The notes: generated by a model not told the origin, from the sequence alone. Positions 46,211 through 56,935 are shown, counted from the stretch's first letter. The stretch is DNA of 64,000 bases from Flabesymbios commensalis (GCA_964017125.1 OZ024904.1:4872454-4936453); one strand, 5' to 3'. Translations and numbers: made by a program.

Positions 46211-46904
46211 ATTAACAAACTAATCCAAACACACACGCCCATCCGGTCTAGTACAATACTTAGAAAACTGATTTAGACTCGAATATATATTTTTTTAATG
46301 ACAACCTGGACGCATTAATTTTCAATGGATTTTCCTCAAAAGTATACCAAAGATTGCACGCTGTCTCAGGTCTTACCCATTTCATTTTGAAGACAATCGG
46401 ATAAACAGTGATGAATATATCGTGTTATTACGTTTTCTGAATATTTACAAAAATAGTATACAGTAATTATTCACTAGACTACATACCCCCAAAAACAAAC
46501 TATTCCGAACATCTACTCCAATCGGGTTCAGTGCCACAACAAGACAACTGCTTTGGGGTGAGAGAGATTTTTTAATGACAACTGGGGCGCATGTTGTTTT
46601 TAATGAATCTTTATCAAAATTTCAGCCGATATTGCGCACAGTCGCAGGTCTCACCAAATCAATTTCGAGGACAATCGGATAAACGGCGACGAAGATTGAG
46701 TGTTATTTTGTTTTATTGGCGGCCATCTTGGAAAAAACACTTTCCTTGGAATTATTACAAAAACATTATACAGGAAATACTTGTTTTATATAATTAGTGA
46801 TACCACAATTTTGCACTACATCAGGTCTAGTAATGTCACACATATACCAACGTACCTCATGAAATCAACAAACTGAATGTGAGGAGGGAGGTAAACCAAA
46901 ACTT

Positions 46905-47135
46905 TAACCTTTTCACTACCATACATGACGGAAATTTCCGTCGTCATTCGTCAATGAACGTAACCATAAAATGACACAAATTTTCGTCAAATATATACTA
47001 CATTTATGTATTTTTCGTCATTTGGAGCTGGAAATTGCGTTAGCAATTCCAGCTTCAAATGACGAAAAATAGAACTCCTACACCAGTATATCTGGATCCT
47101 GGCATGCACTCCGGCCTGGAAGTCAAAGGGTTAAA
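46905..47135. mobile_element. PBM4 TTAA-type MITE
   Basis: Starts TTAACCTTTTCACTACCATA and ends GGAAGTCAAAGGGTTAA. The internal hairpin TTTGGAGCTGGAAATTGCGT pairs with GCAATTCCAGCTTCAAATG. The piggyBac-like call rests on the TTAA/CCTTT ends. Confidence 0.6.
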
Positions 47136-47552
47136 TAAGCCTCTTTTGAAAATTGGCTCCTGGACTACATACTGGCTGTCGCCAGCAATATCTAGCGAAA
47201 AGCCAAACTAAAGCCTCTACCCTGTTTACTTGAAGTGACCTTTGACTTCTTAAAATAAAGGATTATTATGACGGGGATTGAACTTACTTATTCAAACTCA
47301 CAAGTTAAATCGGACTAACATTTAAAACAAAAATCAAAATGTCCACAAAAAGACAAAAAAAAAAGATTTTATTTGTGGTGTCAAAATGTACATTTATGAG
47401 GTCACATAGTGCAAAGGCATAGTTTTCAAGACGAACATCCACTCCAATAGCACCGGTAACCGCTTACTAGTACTTGTTTATATGGTCATCTCCAAGGAGA
47501 CAACATAGTGCTAATTATGGGTAAGTCTAGCATGGAGTTAAAATCAGAATAA
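47136..47552. other. No recognisable feature
   Basis: AT-rich with A-runs; no coding signal. Confidence 0.4.
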
Positions 47553-47942
47553 CCCAGTAAACACAAAACACTTGTATACTATTTATATTTTGGTGCGGGA
47601 GACATATATATATCAAGTATATAATTGTTAAAGATCAAAATCGTAGAATATTAATTAGAGTTTCGAACTTTACCATAATATTAACATGTATATTTCTTTT
47701 AATTATAAAATCATTTAATACTTGTACATATATTCACACCACTTTCTACTTTATCATATCATGCACTGTATAATATAATGTAGAATTGATTTTATTGACG
47801 CATAAGTCTACTCATTCTGACCTCAGAGAGCGGGGGGTTGTCCTGAGCGACATCTATGTGTGAAGAATTAAGTCCACACAGACTTTCCGTCGTCTATAAA
47901 TCTCTATCTATAATATTTATACAAATGTTTTGTGTTTACTGA
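47553..47942. repeat. PAL-K palindrome split by about 315 bp
   Basis: Left half CCCAGTAAACACAAAACACT at 47,553 and right half ATACAAATGTTTTGTGTTTA near 47,910. The insert (about 47,590-47,905) has no recognised structure. Confidence 0.6.
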
Positions 47943-47997
47943 GAAAGGGCTGGAATTATTGTCACATAATCCCGACAGCTGGATATCATATAGTGTG

Positions 47998-48110
47998 TCC
48001 CAGCAAACAAGAATGCATTGAAACAATGTTGAGTTATTGCTGGGCCAGCGTCGCAGACGGTGGGCCAACATTAACCCAACATTGGTTAAATTCCTCGCGT
48101 TTGATGGGAA
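47998..48110. repeat. PAL repeat, complete
   Basis: CCCAGCAAACAAGAATGCAT end; loop GGGCCAGCGTCGCAGACGGT. Confidence 0.75.
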
Positions 48111-48117
48111 TGTTTAG

Positions 48118-48236
48118 ACTCCACAAAAGCGAGCAGCATTAACTGTTCACTTGAAAAGTAAGCAGTTACTACCCGTTTGCTATTGTCCACCCACAGGTAG
48201 ACAAACAGTAATAACTGCTTACTTCAACAAAATTGA
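48118..48236. repeat. Hairpin repeat H
   Basis: AGCAGCATTAACTG, CTTGAAAAGTAAGCAGTTAC and inverted AACAGTAATAACTGCTTACT. Confidence 0.6.
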
Positions 48237-48630
48237 TAAGAAATCAAAATTCGCGAGTCATTCAAGGATAAAGGAAAAAACTGTTACGTCAGAGCGACGG
48301 TCATTATACGTCTGACCTCTTTACGACCTAATTTTCAGGACAAATACGTGGAAAAGGTGGTGGTGTTGGCGGCGGTGGCGGCGGCGGACGTCTAATGTCT
48401 AAAACAGTTAGCATTCGCCATAACATGTACAAGTTGTATACACATACATATAATATTGTTTATGACATGTAAGTCAATGACTGAATTCTATCAATAAAAC
48501 ATAATTATATAATTTATCTATCATGACGGGGGTGCTCCATTATACAATATAATGTGATATGCAGAGGGTATATTATCATTATGTGACCTATATAAGAGAT
48601 ACTATATGTGACATATATAACGTGACCTAC

Positions 48631-48776
48631 CACAGACACGTGACCATGTTCTCCCGCCAGGTGTAGGGGGGTCACTCCCTGAGTGCACGGGTTGTTAGGA
48701 CAGGATTTGCCGTTTAGTAACAACTTCACAGGTCCCTCGTGTCCCTGCCACGCGGCGTAATGCAGAGGGCGCATAC
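48631..48776 (-). CDS. CASKIN: Caskin-like ankyrin-repeat exon (upstream of the two found)
   Basis: Seen: a 146-bp exon between an acceptor (TTGTTCCAG) and a donor (GTAGGT). Its first two bases complete a split glycine codon (phase 1), followed by 48 codons ending in phase 0. The peptide starts GMRPLHYAAWQG and continues with a second ankyrin unit, GVTPLHLAGEHGHVSV. Known: vertebrate Caskin1/2 carry GMRPLHYAAWQGRKEP then IPLHLAAQHGHYDV at the same spacing, in ankyrin repeats 2-3. Caskins are neuronal scaffold proteins (six ankyrin repeats, SH3, two SAM domains) that bind CASK. The exon joins in frame with the exon at 32,046-32,141. The family call rests on remembered vertebrate sequence, and another ankyrin scaffold is possible but less likely. 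The 5' edge of the exon lies inside a local tandem triplication. Confidence 0.8.
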
Positions 48777-49010
48777 CTGGAACAAACCAATCAGAAACAG
48801 GGTTATAATACACGTAAAAATGAGCTGATTGGCTGCCACGCGGCGTAATGCAAAGGGCGCATGCCTGGAACAAACCAATCAGAAACAGGGTTATAATACA
48901 TGTGACAGATGAGCTGATTAGCTGCCACGCAGTGGATAGGGCGCATCCCTGAAATAAACCAATCAGAAGCAGTGTTTTAATGGAGCCTACGTAAAATATG
49001 ATGGCGCATC
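48746..49010. repeat. Tandem triplication of intron end plus start of the Caskin-like exon
   Basis: Three direct units start at 48,746, 48,834 and 48,923 (periods 88 and 89). Each carries, read on the minus strand, a pyrimidine-poor intron end, an acceptor AG and the first bases of the exon. The second unit still encodes GMRPLHYAAWQ with synonymous changes and an intact CAG acceptor. The third is more degraded. Only the first unit continues into the rest of the exon. Confidence 0.85.
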
Positions 49011-49922
49011 TGAAATAAGGAAATTGCTGAAATAAACCAATCACTTGTAGCAGATGAGATTATCTGGACAGATACCAAAAAAATTTGCAAGCCTTTTACC
49101 TGGTTACATCTAGCGCATTCCATAACTAGACTACAATGAGCAGAAAATCATACCCCACAGTTATCAAGTAGCATGGCAAGGGGTGGCATGTCTTGAACAT
49201 CATTTTTTGCAGATATGGGATACTTTACTATGAGATTATATCATTCATTCATATCACTATCTTAACCATAAACAGAATAATATGTCTGCAAGTCTGCATT
49301 GAACTTGAATTTCTAGTCTCAGTTGCAACTTCCATGGTGACACTGTCAGGTCTTGTCTTGACAGAAAAATAGCTATCAATTGATGGCAGAACCCCTCGGC
49401 TGTAGGCTCTATCCATCAACATCAAGAATTAGCTCTGCCCAAAGGCCTCATGAATGTGTCAAAGGCATTGACTAGCGACTCACTGACTACAGCCATCTCT
49501 GACAGTGCACCCCCGGCGGGCTGCTAGCAGCTTAGCACCATTTCATCCACTGCCATATACATCAGCTGGCGGGTCTGCTGAAGGCTTCACTAGTGGACCG
49601 CCGACAGCCCACTGAATTTCTGCTATCTTGGCACTGGCAGCTTCCGACAATTTTAAAATTTCCGTTGAAGAACTGAAATATATATTTTTGTCGTATGCCT
49701 TTCCTATTACGTACGTTACCATTTGGTGGTTTTTCTGGTCAACATATTTTTCATCAATTTAGACAACAAACTTTTTTTTCTGACCACATTTTCAACAAAC
49801 TTTTTTTTAAAAAAAATTCTCTATAATAATTGGTGCGCCCATCAGATGGTTTTGTATGTCAACCAGACTCTCCCCCTTCCAGCTTGATAAGCCGGCCTAC
49901 TCCAATTGAATGTGATGCAGGG
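49011..49922. other. No assignable feature
   Basis: Between the Caskin-like exon and the next MITE. GC rises at 49,440-49,650 and short coding-like stretches can be read on the minus strand, but no family was recognised. Confidence 0.35.
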
Positions 49923-50330
49923 GTAAGGGGGCAACCATTCAATATCCAGGGGGAGGGCAGGGATATTTTTGAAATAAATAATTAAAGGCAGGGAGAAGGT
50001 GAAATAAATAATTTGATGTCGATCCCATTTGAAATAAATAATTTGTGGCATATCGGGCAAGCCTAAACTATTTTCTAGCGGATTAAATTATGAAGTTTCT
50101 GGAGATATTCAGTTTCTCACATGGCAAATATCAGGCTAATATCATATTATATAGCCTTAATAAATACATTGGCAATTTATGAAAGTCGTTCCAAAAGTGG
50201 TTGAAATAAATAATTTGTTAACCGTACAGCTTGAAAAAAATAACCATGAGCTGGATCATATTGAAAAAAATATTTTGGTCCATCCCAATATCCCTGCCCC
50301 CCCCTGGATATTAAATAGTAGCCCCCTAAC
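49923..50330. mobile_element. MITE with inverted ends of about 44 bp
   Basis: TAAGGGGGCAACCATTCAAT on the left matches the inverted right end (GATATTAAATAGTAGCCCCC). The inside carries several GAAATAAATAATTTG repeats. No coding capacity. Class unknown. Confidence 0.65.
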
Positions 50331-50619
50331 CATGTGGCGCTGAATTAAGTCTGCCAGTAGCCTACCCGGACAAACGTTGACTTTGTGCATTAGTAACGTT
50401 AACTGGTAGGTCACCAACAGTGACAACCCAAGGTCTGTCCACAACCTTCAGTTGCAATTTTTTTTTGCTACGTTGTGTTGTATTGGGGTTTACAACTTAT
50501 TTACAATGTATTATGTAGGCCTACGACAGAAAAATCGGGAAACAAGGTGTGGATATGTCTATGAGGTGACAATCAGACGCAAAGATCATGCTGATCAGCT
50601 GTGGTGTGTAGTGCCTATA

Positions 50620-50840
50620 CCCCAGTCTACGACGCTGGACCAACGTTAAACCAACATTGATTCACTGTCTTGTGTATGCTGTGTAGACTATAGGCTAATG
50701 TGTGTTGAGACCAGATGAACAACACAACATTAATTACAGGTGCTCAGCAGACCCAATGCGATTCAATGTTGGCCCAGCGTCTGCGACATCGGACCAATAG
50801 AGTATCGGTATTGGGTCAACGCATCGCGGTTGCTGGGTTG
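50620..50840. repeat. Two PAL repeats
   Basis: 50,620-50,690 (CAGTCTACGACGCTGGACC) and 50,740-50,840 (CTCAGCAGACCCAATGCGAT to the inverted end). Confidence 0.65.
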
Positions 50841-51867
50841 ACCTGAAACCTTGCGGGATAACGATATTAATGATAACTGAATACCACCCCTCCCTCAGTT
50901 CATCTGCAGTGGGACCCTATGTACAGATAATTCTGACCTCAGAGGTTAGGTCAGCTATTAAGGTCAGACATGTTTTATAAATGATGTCATTGCTGGTCAA
51001 TCAGTATGTTCCAGGAGGGGAAATCCTTGACACCAATAGGGCATAGCATATTTGGAGATGGATGTCAGCTATTGTGTCACATTTTAAATGATGTCATCGC
51101 TGGCTAATCACTGATCATGATACAAACCCTTCTCCCCAGAATAATGCTTGTTACCGGGCCCTGTAATTTGCATAAGTTGCGCCCAATCAGAACATAGCTG
51201 ATTAATTATGCTGAACAAGGGCCATTGCTGATCAGCCAATAACATTTCTGTTTGGACAGACTTGAGTACTGACCTACTACCAGTAGATAAGGGACCGTCA
51301 ACATCAAACAGTCTAGTTTTGTATCAAACTGATATAAGAAGTTTTATGCGTATATGTATCTATTGATAGGGTCCCCAAAACTAAGGCCAATGGTCAGATT
51401 TATGAATGGAATTCAACCATGTAACAGTTTTATGAATGAAATGACGTCACTTTTTGTCCCAAATTCAGAGACCAGATTCTGATAATAATGTACCTGGGCT
51501 GAAAGCCCAGCTACAAAAAAATCCACTTTTTCTAGGAAATAACTCGTCCTGTTACATCTATAGCCACATATCTAAAAAATATGTCACCTGGGCTGTGAAG
51601 TACACCCTCCCACGTCAATAGGTAGACATATCACGATATTGCTAACGTTAATACCATAAAAATCCAAGTATTATATACTACCTTCAACAATAAACTATTA
51701 ATTATTAATTCCTCTCCTCGATTGTCGAGCGTGAAGGGCTTGTAAACACATCAGTTGTCATGACAACATGAATTTACCGCGCTGTAAAACTGAGGGATGA
51801 ATACGATGGCGATACCAGGACGAGGCTGAATGTGTGATCGTTGTTATATTTATTGAATTGTTTGTTT
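50841..51867. other. No recognisable feature
   Basis: About 1 kb of apparently single-copy sequence; a diverged direct pair ATTTTAAATGATGTCATCGCT / TTTATAAATGATGTCATTGC-type lies near 50,970-51,100. Confidence 0.4.
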
Positions 51868-51935
51868 CTAGTTTTCATCATTTGAAGCTGGAAATTGCGT
51901 CAGCAATTCCAGCTTCAAATGAAGAAAACTAGTTA
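51868..51935. repeat. PBM4 hairpin, near perfect
   Basis: TAGTTTTCATCATTTGAAGC pairs with GCTTCAAATGAAGAAAACTA around GAAATTGCGTCAGCAATTC. Confidence 0.7.
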
Positions 51936-52294
51936 AATTTCCCCTTTCCTAGTTTAAATTCTTATTTTAATTATTCATGTTATTACAGTCTAGGCAACAA
52001 TTATTAAGGTGAATTTGTAGCCCATGGCTTTCGCTAATTTCACAGTGAATTAAATTCCGATTTTCATGAAATTTTGTAAAGGCTATGTTCTTGTCTTATC
52101 CTAACAGCTGTAAACATTCACAAAATCATATTAAGTATTTCAAAAGTTAAACCATTTGATGAAATCCTGAATTCTTTTCTTGTGATATTGCAAAATACAG
52201 AACATGTCCCATGAATAAGGTGTTATTCATTGGACGAGAGCTGTATTTTCTCATCTCGAGATGGCAGGCAGTTCAATTTTGTCATTCTTTTAAA

Positions 52295-52340
52295 ACTAGA
52301 ATTGTTGACGCAATTTCCAACTTGAAATTACGAAAATTAG
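52295..52340. repeat. PBM4 hairpin, diverged
   Basis: AAAACTAGAATTGTTGACGC / CAATTTCCAACTTGAAATTA. Confidence 0.45.
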
Positions 52341-52644
52341 TTTAAAAATAGCTTGAACATCTCCAATTATTATTGAATGATTCGGTTAATAGACATGATC
52401 TGCCACTCATCAACTTCAGGGGCATTATTATTATTATTATTTGGTTTGAATCTTATTTATTCGGTCCTAGCAAGTTAAGGGTTTGCAGAATGTTACATTG
52501 TGGTTGTACCATGGACTTTATTTGCTGTAGCTTTAAATATTGATGCTTCATGCGCCGGGATCACTACACTCTCGTTCAGACATGTATAGTGATGTTGTAT
52601 GTGTAATATCCCGGAAAACACGAAACGGTAATCTAAAGCTGTCC

Positions 52645-52750
52645 AGCAACGAGACGTTGAAACAATGTTGATTTAATGTTGGCCCAGAGTCGCAGACGAT
52701 GGGCCAACATTAAATCAACATTGGTTCAGCGGCTCGTGTTTGCTGGGTGG
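52645..52750. repeat. PAL repeat, complete
   Basis: CAGCAACGAGACGTTGAAAC end, inner arms AATGTTGATTTAATGTTGG, loop CCAGAGTCGCAGACGATGG. Confidence 0.75.
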
Positions 52751-52759
52751 CTCAACGAT

Positions 52760-53050
52760 TTCAGTCCCGGGACCGACTCCAGACGTCAGATTCTGACGTC
52801 AATAGACGTCAGAGTCTGACGTCCAAAGGCGACCCAAGAGCAAAATATATATAATGACCGTAGACCCATAACATGTAGGTATTCAAATGAAGCAGAAAGG
52901 TGTAACTAAGACATTTATGATGATTTTAAATTGAAAAAACCTGTTCTCTCGGTTTATTTAAACATATTTCAACGGTTAATGTTGGGCCAGCGTCGCAGAC
53001 GGTGGACCAACATTAAGCCATCATTGGGTCAGTTTCTAGTGTTTGCTGCT
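52760..53050. mobile_element. PBM1 MITE running into a PAL repeat
   Basis: PBM1 core and right arm at 52,760-52,977. From TTAATGTTGGGCCAGCGTCG the sequence is PAL, to its TAGTGTTTGCTG end. Confidence 0.65.
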
Positions 53051-53056
53051 GTGTAA

Positions 53057-53110
53057 TACCAAGGAATCTCTATTGAATAAACTCAATAGAGACTGAGATT
53101 CCTTGGTAAT
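53057..53110. repeat. Short near-perfect palindrome
   Basis: TACCAAGGAATCTCTATTGA and its inverted partner around TAAAC. Confidence 0.75.
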
Positions 53111-53184
53111 ACAAAGGATAATACGATACGTCAATCAACACAGCAAATACGATTAGTTTACACATAGTTGCGCCAGCATTCACC

Positions 53185-53475
53185 TTTAAAGCGCCGAAAT
53201 ATTTTTTTTAATAAACCAAGAAACCTAAGGGTTTTTTCAATTCGAAATCATCATCAATGTCTTAGTCAGCTCTTTCATTTGAATACCTATGTTGTGGGTC
53301 TACGGCTGTTATAAATATTTTCCTCTTTCACCGCGGGGATCGACTTTAGACGTCTGACTACGACGGCGATTCTGACGTCTATGAAAGACGGTCTCCGCAC
53401 TGAAAGGGGTAAAGTCTACAGACGTCAGATTCTGACGACTGAAGTCGGTCCCCGCGCTGAAAGGGTGAAAGCGAC
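53185..53475. mobile_element. PBM1 MITE (left arm and expanded core)
   Basis: CTTTAAAGCGCCGAAATATT to a core with several GACGTC blocks and two CCGCGCTG/CCGCACTG ends, suggesting an internal core duplication. Confidence 0.65.
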
Positions 53476-53492
53476 ATTGAGTGTTTGCTGGG

Positions 53493-53670
53493 AAGGTGGC
53501 TTGTGGCTCGTAACCTGGAGGTATCGGGTTTGAATCCCGGTCGGGCATATACAGTGCATATACAGGGCTCCGAACTGTTCAAATGCGTGCAAGTGTGTAG
53601 CGATGACTACGGTAGGCCTACTGTACATTCACTCGCTCGCTCGCTCGCTCGCTCACTCGCTCGGATGCTC
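53493..53670 (+). mobile_element. SINE family B, fragment
   Basis: GGCTCGTAACCTGGAGGTAT, B-box GGGTTTGAATCCCG, then ATATACAGTGCATATACAGG as in the copy at 2,920-3,210, ending in a CTCG repeat (53,634-53,665). Confidence 0.6.
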
Positions 53671-54275
53671 GTTTCCCTTACAAAAAATAATGCAAATTGT
53701 GCGGCCAGGTATTATGTGTTTCCGCAAACAAAAATGTTATTTATTCGTTTTTCAACGCAACAGAGCATGGCGATTGGCGACACGAGTGAAGTGGACGGCA
53801 AATATCAAAGGCAGATGATGCCCCCTCCGCGACGAGGGATAATCCCCGCCATGATAAAAGTGCTGTAGATGTCCAGTGTAGATTACTACGCGCGCTGAGG
53901 CGTGAACTGCCGGAAGTGAGGCGTAGCGCCGCATGGGTGCGCCACAATAGCCTGGTGAATAATTAACACAGGAAATGATATTTACACATGTGTTATTCTC
54001 GATTTGTAATACCTTTCATTCGAAATTTCCAGCTTCAAATGACGAAAAAAATTAATGAAATATATAATGAAAAGTAAACCTAAATTGAATGATTTGATTA
54101 ACTGACCAAAAAATATATAATATTGTTATTTTCAGTATATAAATCGCACATATAGGGCCGATGGATGATATAGGGCCGATGGATTTAACAGCACAAGATT
54201 TGACAGAGTGGGGGGGGGGGGGGCGCGATGTGATATATAACCCATTTTTTTGTATCAGGGGCAGTCGTCACACAT

Positions 54276-54277
<2 letters not shown>
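53671..54277. other. Mostly featureless; PBM4 trace
   Basis: CG-richer at 53,760-53,950. A PBM4 half (GAAATTTCCAGCTTCAAATG) lies at 54,020-54,045. A G-run lies near 54,210-54,222. Confidence 0.35.

Positions 54278-54318
<41 letters not shown>
54278..54318. repeat. (CAGA)n microsatellite
   Basis: About ten CAGA units; the flank does not match the (TCTG)-tailed retroposon bodies. Confidence 0.9.
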
Positions 54319-54724
54319 TAACTATGTTGTAGGCTATTGACTTGTAGTAGAAAAGTTATTTTTTAAATACACATGGTATCATGCATAAGCATTAAAAAAG
54401 ATACATAAGGAGACATAGAGAGTACAGCGTGCAATCTGAATTACGACGACGTCAAAATAAGAGCTTATTATATTATATTTTTATTTCAGTGAGGATTTTA
54501 GTTGACAAAAATCGTTCATTTATAAAAATAAGATATGGTTCTCAAAGGGTTATTAACAGGTCATTTATGTCAATACATTAACCTTTTGAATATCAGAACC
54601 ACAAATAAACGGTTTTAAATATGTTATTCAAAATGTAAGTGATCGTAAAGGAAGCAATCGCCAAGACGAATTTTATTAAAAATTGAAGAGTAAGCATTTA
54701 CTGCCTTTTGGCTTTACACGGGCG

Positions 54725-54825
54725 TATAGCTCTTACAGTGCGGGGATTGACTTTAGTCGTCAGAATCTGACGTCTACAGACGTCAGATTCTGACGACTAA
54801 AGTCGATCCCCGCGGACTCAATAAT
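54725..54825. mobile_element. PBM1 core only
   Basis: CTCTTACAGTGCGGGGATTG, two GTCAGAWTCTGACG blocks, then AAAGTCGATCCCCGCGG. A core without arms. Confidence 0.65.
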
Positions 54826-55345
54826 ACGATATGGTAACTGTATGCCGTACTTTGTTTTCACATGAGCATCATTGACCTGTCAGAATAAGCATTGATATAT
54901 AGGTATATAATGGGTATGGCTAATTTAACAGCGTATTATAAAGTGTTCAGTGATACCTTAACACCCAGGTACCGATATGCTATACTTAAAGTTTGTGTAA
55001 CTATATATATATATAGCGTATATGCTTTGAGCATTTCGGTGTCGAGATTAAAGCGAAATATGCGGGCTCCGAAAAATATAACCAGATAACAGCGTATTTT
55101 TAGATGAATGTGGTGTATAGACCAGTATATAATGTTTACGGCTTATTTGACAGGGTTTTATAAACCGTTTTATAAACATTAAATTAGGTGTGTCGTTATG
55201 ATCCGCTGAGTAAATATTGTGGGCGTACAATGCAATGGCACGCATGCGCAGCATGGTCAACGTCCACAGGAGTGGGGTCTGCCATAATGTAAATATTATG
55301 CATCAGTGAAGCAAAACGACCCAGTTGCTTTAACACTCACGTGAA
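54826..55345. other. No recognisable feature
   Basis: AT-rich; TATATATATA run near 55,003 only. Confidence 0.4.
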
Positions 55346-55349
55346 ACTG

Positions 55350-55612
55350 TTGATAAATGAAATGAAATGGGCTTTAGGCCACCCGTGTGCACATATAGGC
55401 TAAACTGGGCTAGGAGATTCTCCTGAGGATGGTGAGATTAATGAGATGACACTGTCTTCCAGACACAGGATTCGAAATTCGAGTCCTGGCGGTCTGAGGC
55501 CGAATATGCTATGAGTGAGCCGGAAAGAAATATTTTGTTTCTTTGAAACTTGGAAGGCCAAAGTGGGGTTCGAACCCGCGATCTCCGACTTTTCAAGCAG
55601 GCGTTGATATAG
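55350..55612 (-). mobile_element. SINE family A, internally deleted
   Basis: Minus-strand first head with B-box GCGGGTTCGAACCCC, most of the second head missing, body CCTATATGTGCACACGGGTG, short tail. Confidence 0.65.
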
Positions 55613-55736
55613 TGTGACGTCATAATATTATGTAGCTCTGTGATCTATATATCTGACCTAACAAGGTCACCCGTGACCTCCATTCCACCTTCAACACATG
55701 CTGCTTCATTAACTTAAGATCTAAACAAGGTCTTAA

Positions 55737-55790
55737 CCCAGCAAGCACACTACGTTGATCCAATGTTGCCATAATGATGGCCCAATGTCT
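55737..55790. repeat. PAL left half, cut by a SINE
   Basis: CCCAGCAAGCACACTACGTT to GATGGCCCAATG, then SINE A begins. Confidence 0.55.
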
Positions 55791-56042
55791 CATTTCCCGG
55801 TCTCGGCGATTTGAAAGAAACGAAAATGTTTTTTCCCCATCCACTCGTAAAACTCAGTATTGTGGGGTGCCTCCGTGACCGAGAGGTAGCGTGCTCGGCC
55901 TCGGCCACCAGGGTTTGAATTTCGAATCCTGTGTCTGGAGGGCAGTGTCATCTCAATCATCTCACCATCCTCAGGAGGTTCTCCTGGCCCAATTTAGCCT
56001 GTATGTGCACAAAAGTGGCCTAAAGTCCGATTCATTTCATTA
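55790..56042 (+). mobile_element. SINE family A
   Basis: TTCCCGGTCTCGGCGATTTG linker, second head CCTCCGTGACCGAGAGGTAG, body, tail TTCATTTCATT. Confidence 0.65.
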
Positions 56043-56094
56043 CCAGGCGAAGGTGCTAGAGTTAGTTAGCATTGTTCCAAGAAAACAAGGTCAC

Positions 56095-56207
56095 ATACCA
56101 GCAAACACGAGGCGTTGACCCAATGTTGTTTTAATTCTGGCCCTCCGTCTTCGACGTCGTCCCAACATTAAAACAACATTAGAAAAATGTACCGTGTTTC
56201 TGGGGAT
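56095..56207. repeat. PAL repeat, complete
   Basis: CCAGCAAACACGAGGCGTTG end; loop CTCCGTCTTCGACGTCG; inner arms AATGTTGTTTTAATT. Confidence 0.75.
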
Positions 56208-56687
56208 TTAGGACTTTCTAATAGCAAGCCAAAGTCATCTTAACACTTCACAAATCAAGGTCATATTAACACTTTACAAATCACTCACGAAGACACCTAA
56301 TGGTAATAAAACCATTCCCGTAAAAATCACTGATCATCGTCTCCGTTTTTAGCATGGTGATTCACTAGCCCTTTTCAAGAAAACTAAACACAGGTTAGCC
56401 CATCCGAAGTTAGGACTACGTCTAGCTACTGCAAGTCACAACTCTACGTGTGTAAAAATACCAATTATTTGCAATTATTGTACACGAAACACAAATTTGG
56501 CTCCCACAAACCGAAACGGTTTCACTTGTTCTTCTGGTCTGTTTCTATGCGTGCTTGAAACAGGTTGCAAACGCAATAAAATTCCTTTGAAATATTTAAA
56601 TTGCGATTCTGTGGATGCTCAGTTAGATCAAATAATTCAATTTGGAGGGCTATTTTCATCATTTGCAATGGTTGACGTCATTTAACC
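56208..56687. other. No assignable feature
   Basis: Apparently unique. A 62-codon frame at 56,497-56,685 shows no domain and no splice context. Confidence 0.35.
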
Positions 56688-56935
56688 CTTTCAGTGCGGA
56701 GATTGGCTTCAGACGCTAGAATCTGACGTTTATATAGGCTAGATGTCTTCTATAGTCGATCGTCGCACTGATAAACTATATATGATGGCCTTAGACTCAT
56801 AACATAGGTATTCAAATGGAGCGGAAAGAGCTGACTACTTAAGACATGTATGATGATTTCAAGTTGAAAACAACCCCTCAGTTTTTGATGTTTTTACAAA
56901 AATATATTAGCGCCTTAAGGGTTAATGCATACACT
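56688..56935. mobile_element. PBM1 MITE (core and right arm)
   Basis: ACCCTTTCAGTGCGGAGATT to CGCCTTAAGGGTTAA; the core is degraded. Confidence 0.65.

Larger units (their letters stand above)
40708..46828. mobile_element. Unclassified element with inverted ends, carrying the decayed protein and a nested Helitron-like copy
   Basis: A 34-bp segment at 40,708-40,741 (starts GACCTGATGTAG) is repeated inverted at 46,795-46,828 with about two mismatches. Both arms also carry inverted 'ATGGCCGCCAA' motifs: 40,921 and 41,093 on the left, 43,194 and 46,718 on the right. Inside lie the decayed coding sequence (41,893-43,131) and a 2.77-kb Helitron-like insertion (43,441-46,210). Without that insertion the element would be about 3.35 kb. 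The region right of the insertion holds two diverged direct units (about 46,320-46,500 and 46,600-46,800). The superfamily is not identified. Inverted ends plus cargo are the evidence for mobility. Confidence 0.5.

Noticed and set aside
49330-49650. Coding-like minus-strand stretches (for example EMAVVSESLVNAFDTFM)
   Set aside because: Short, not continuous and matched to no family I know; could be an old element remnant. Not called.
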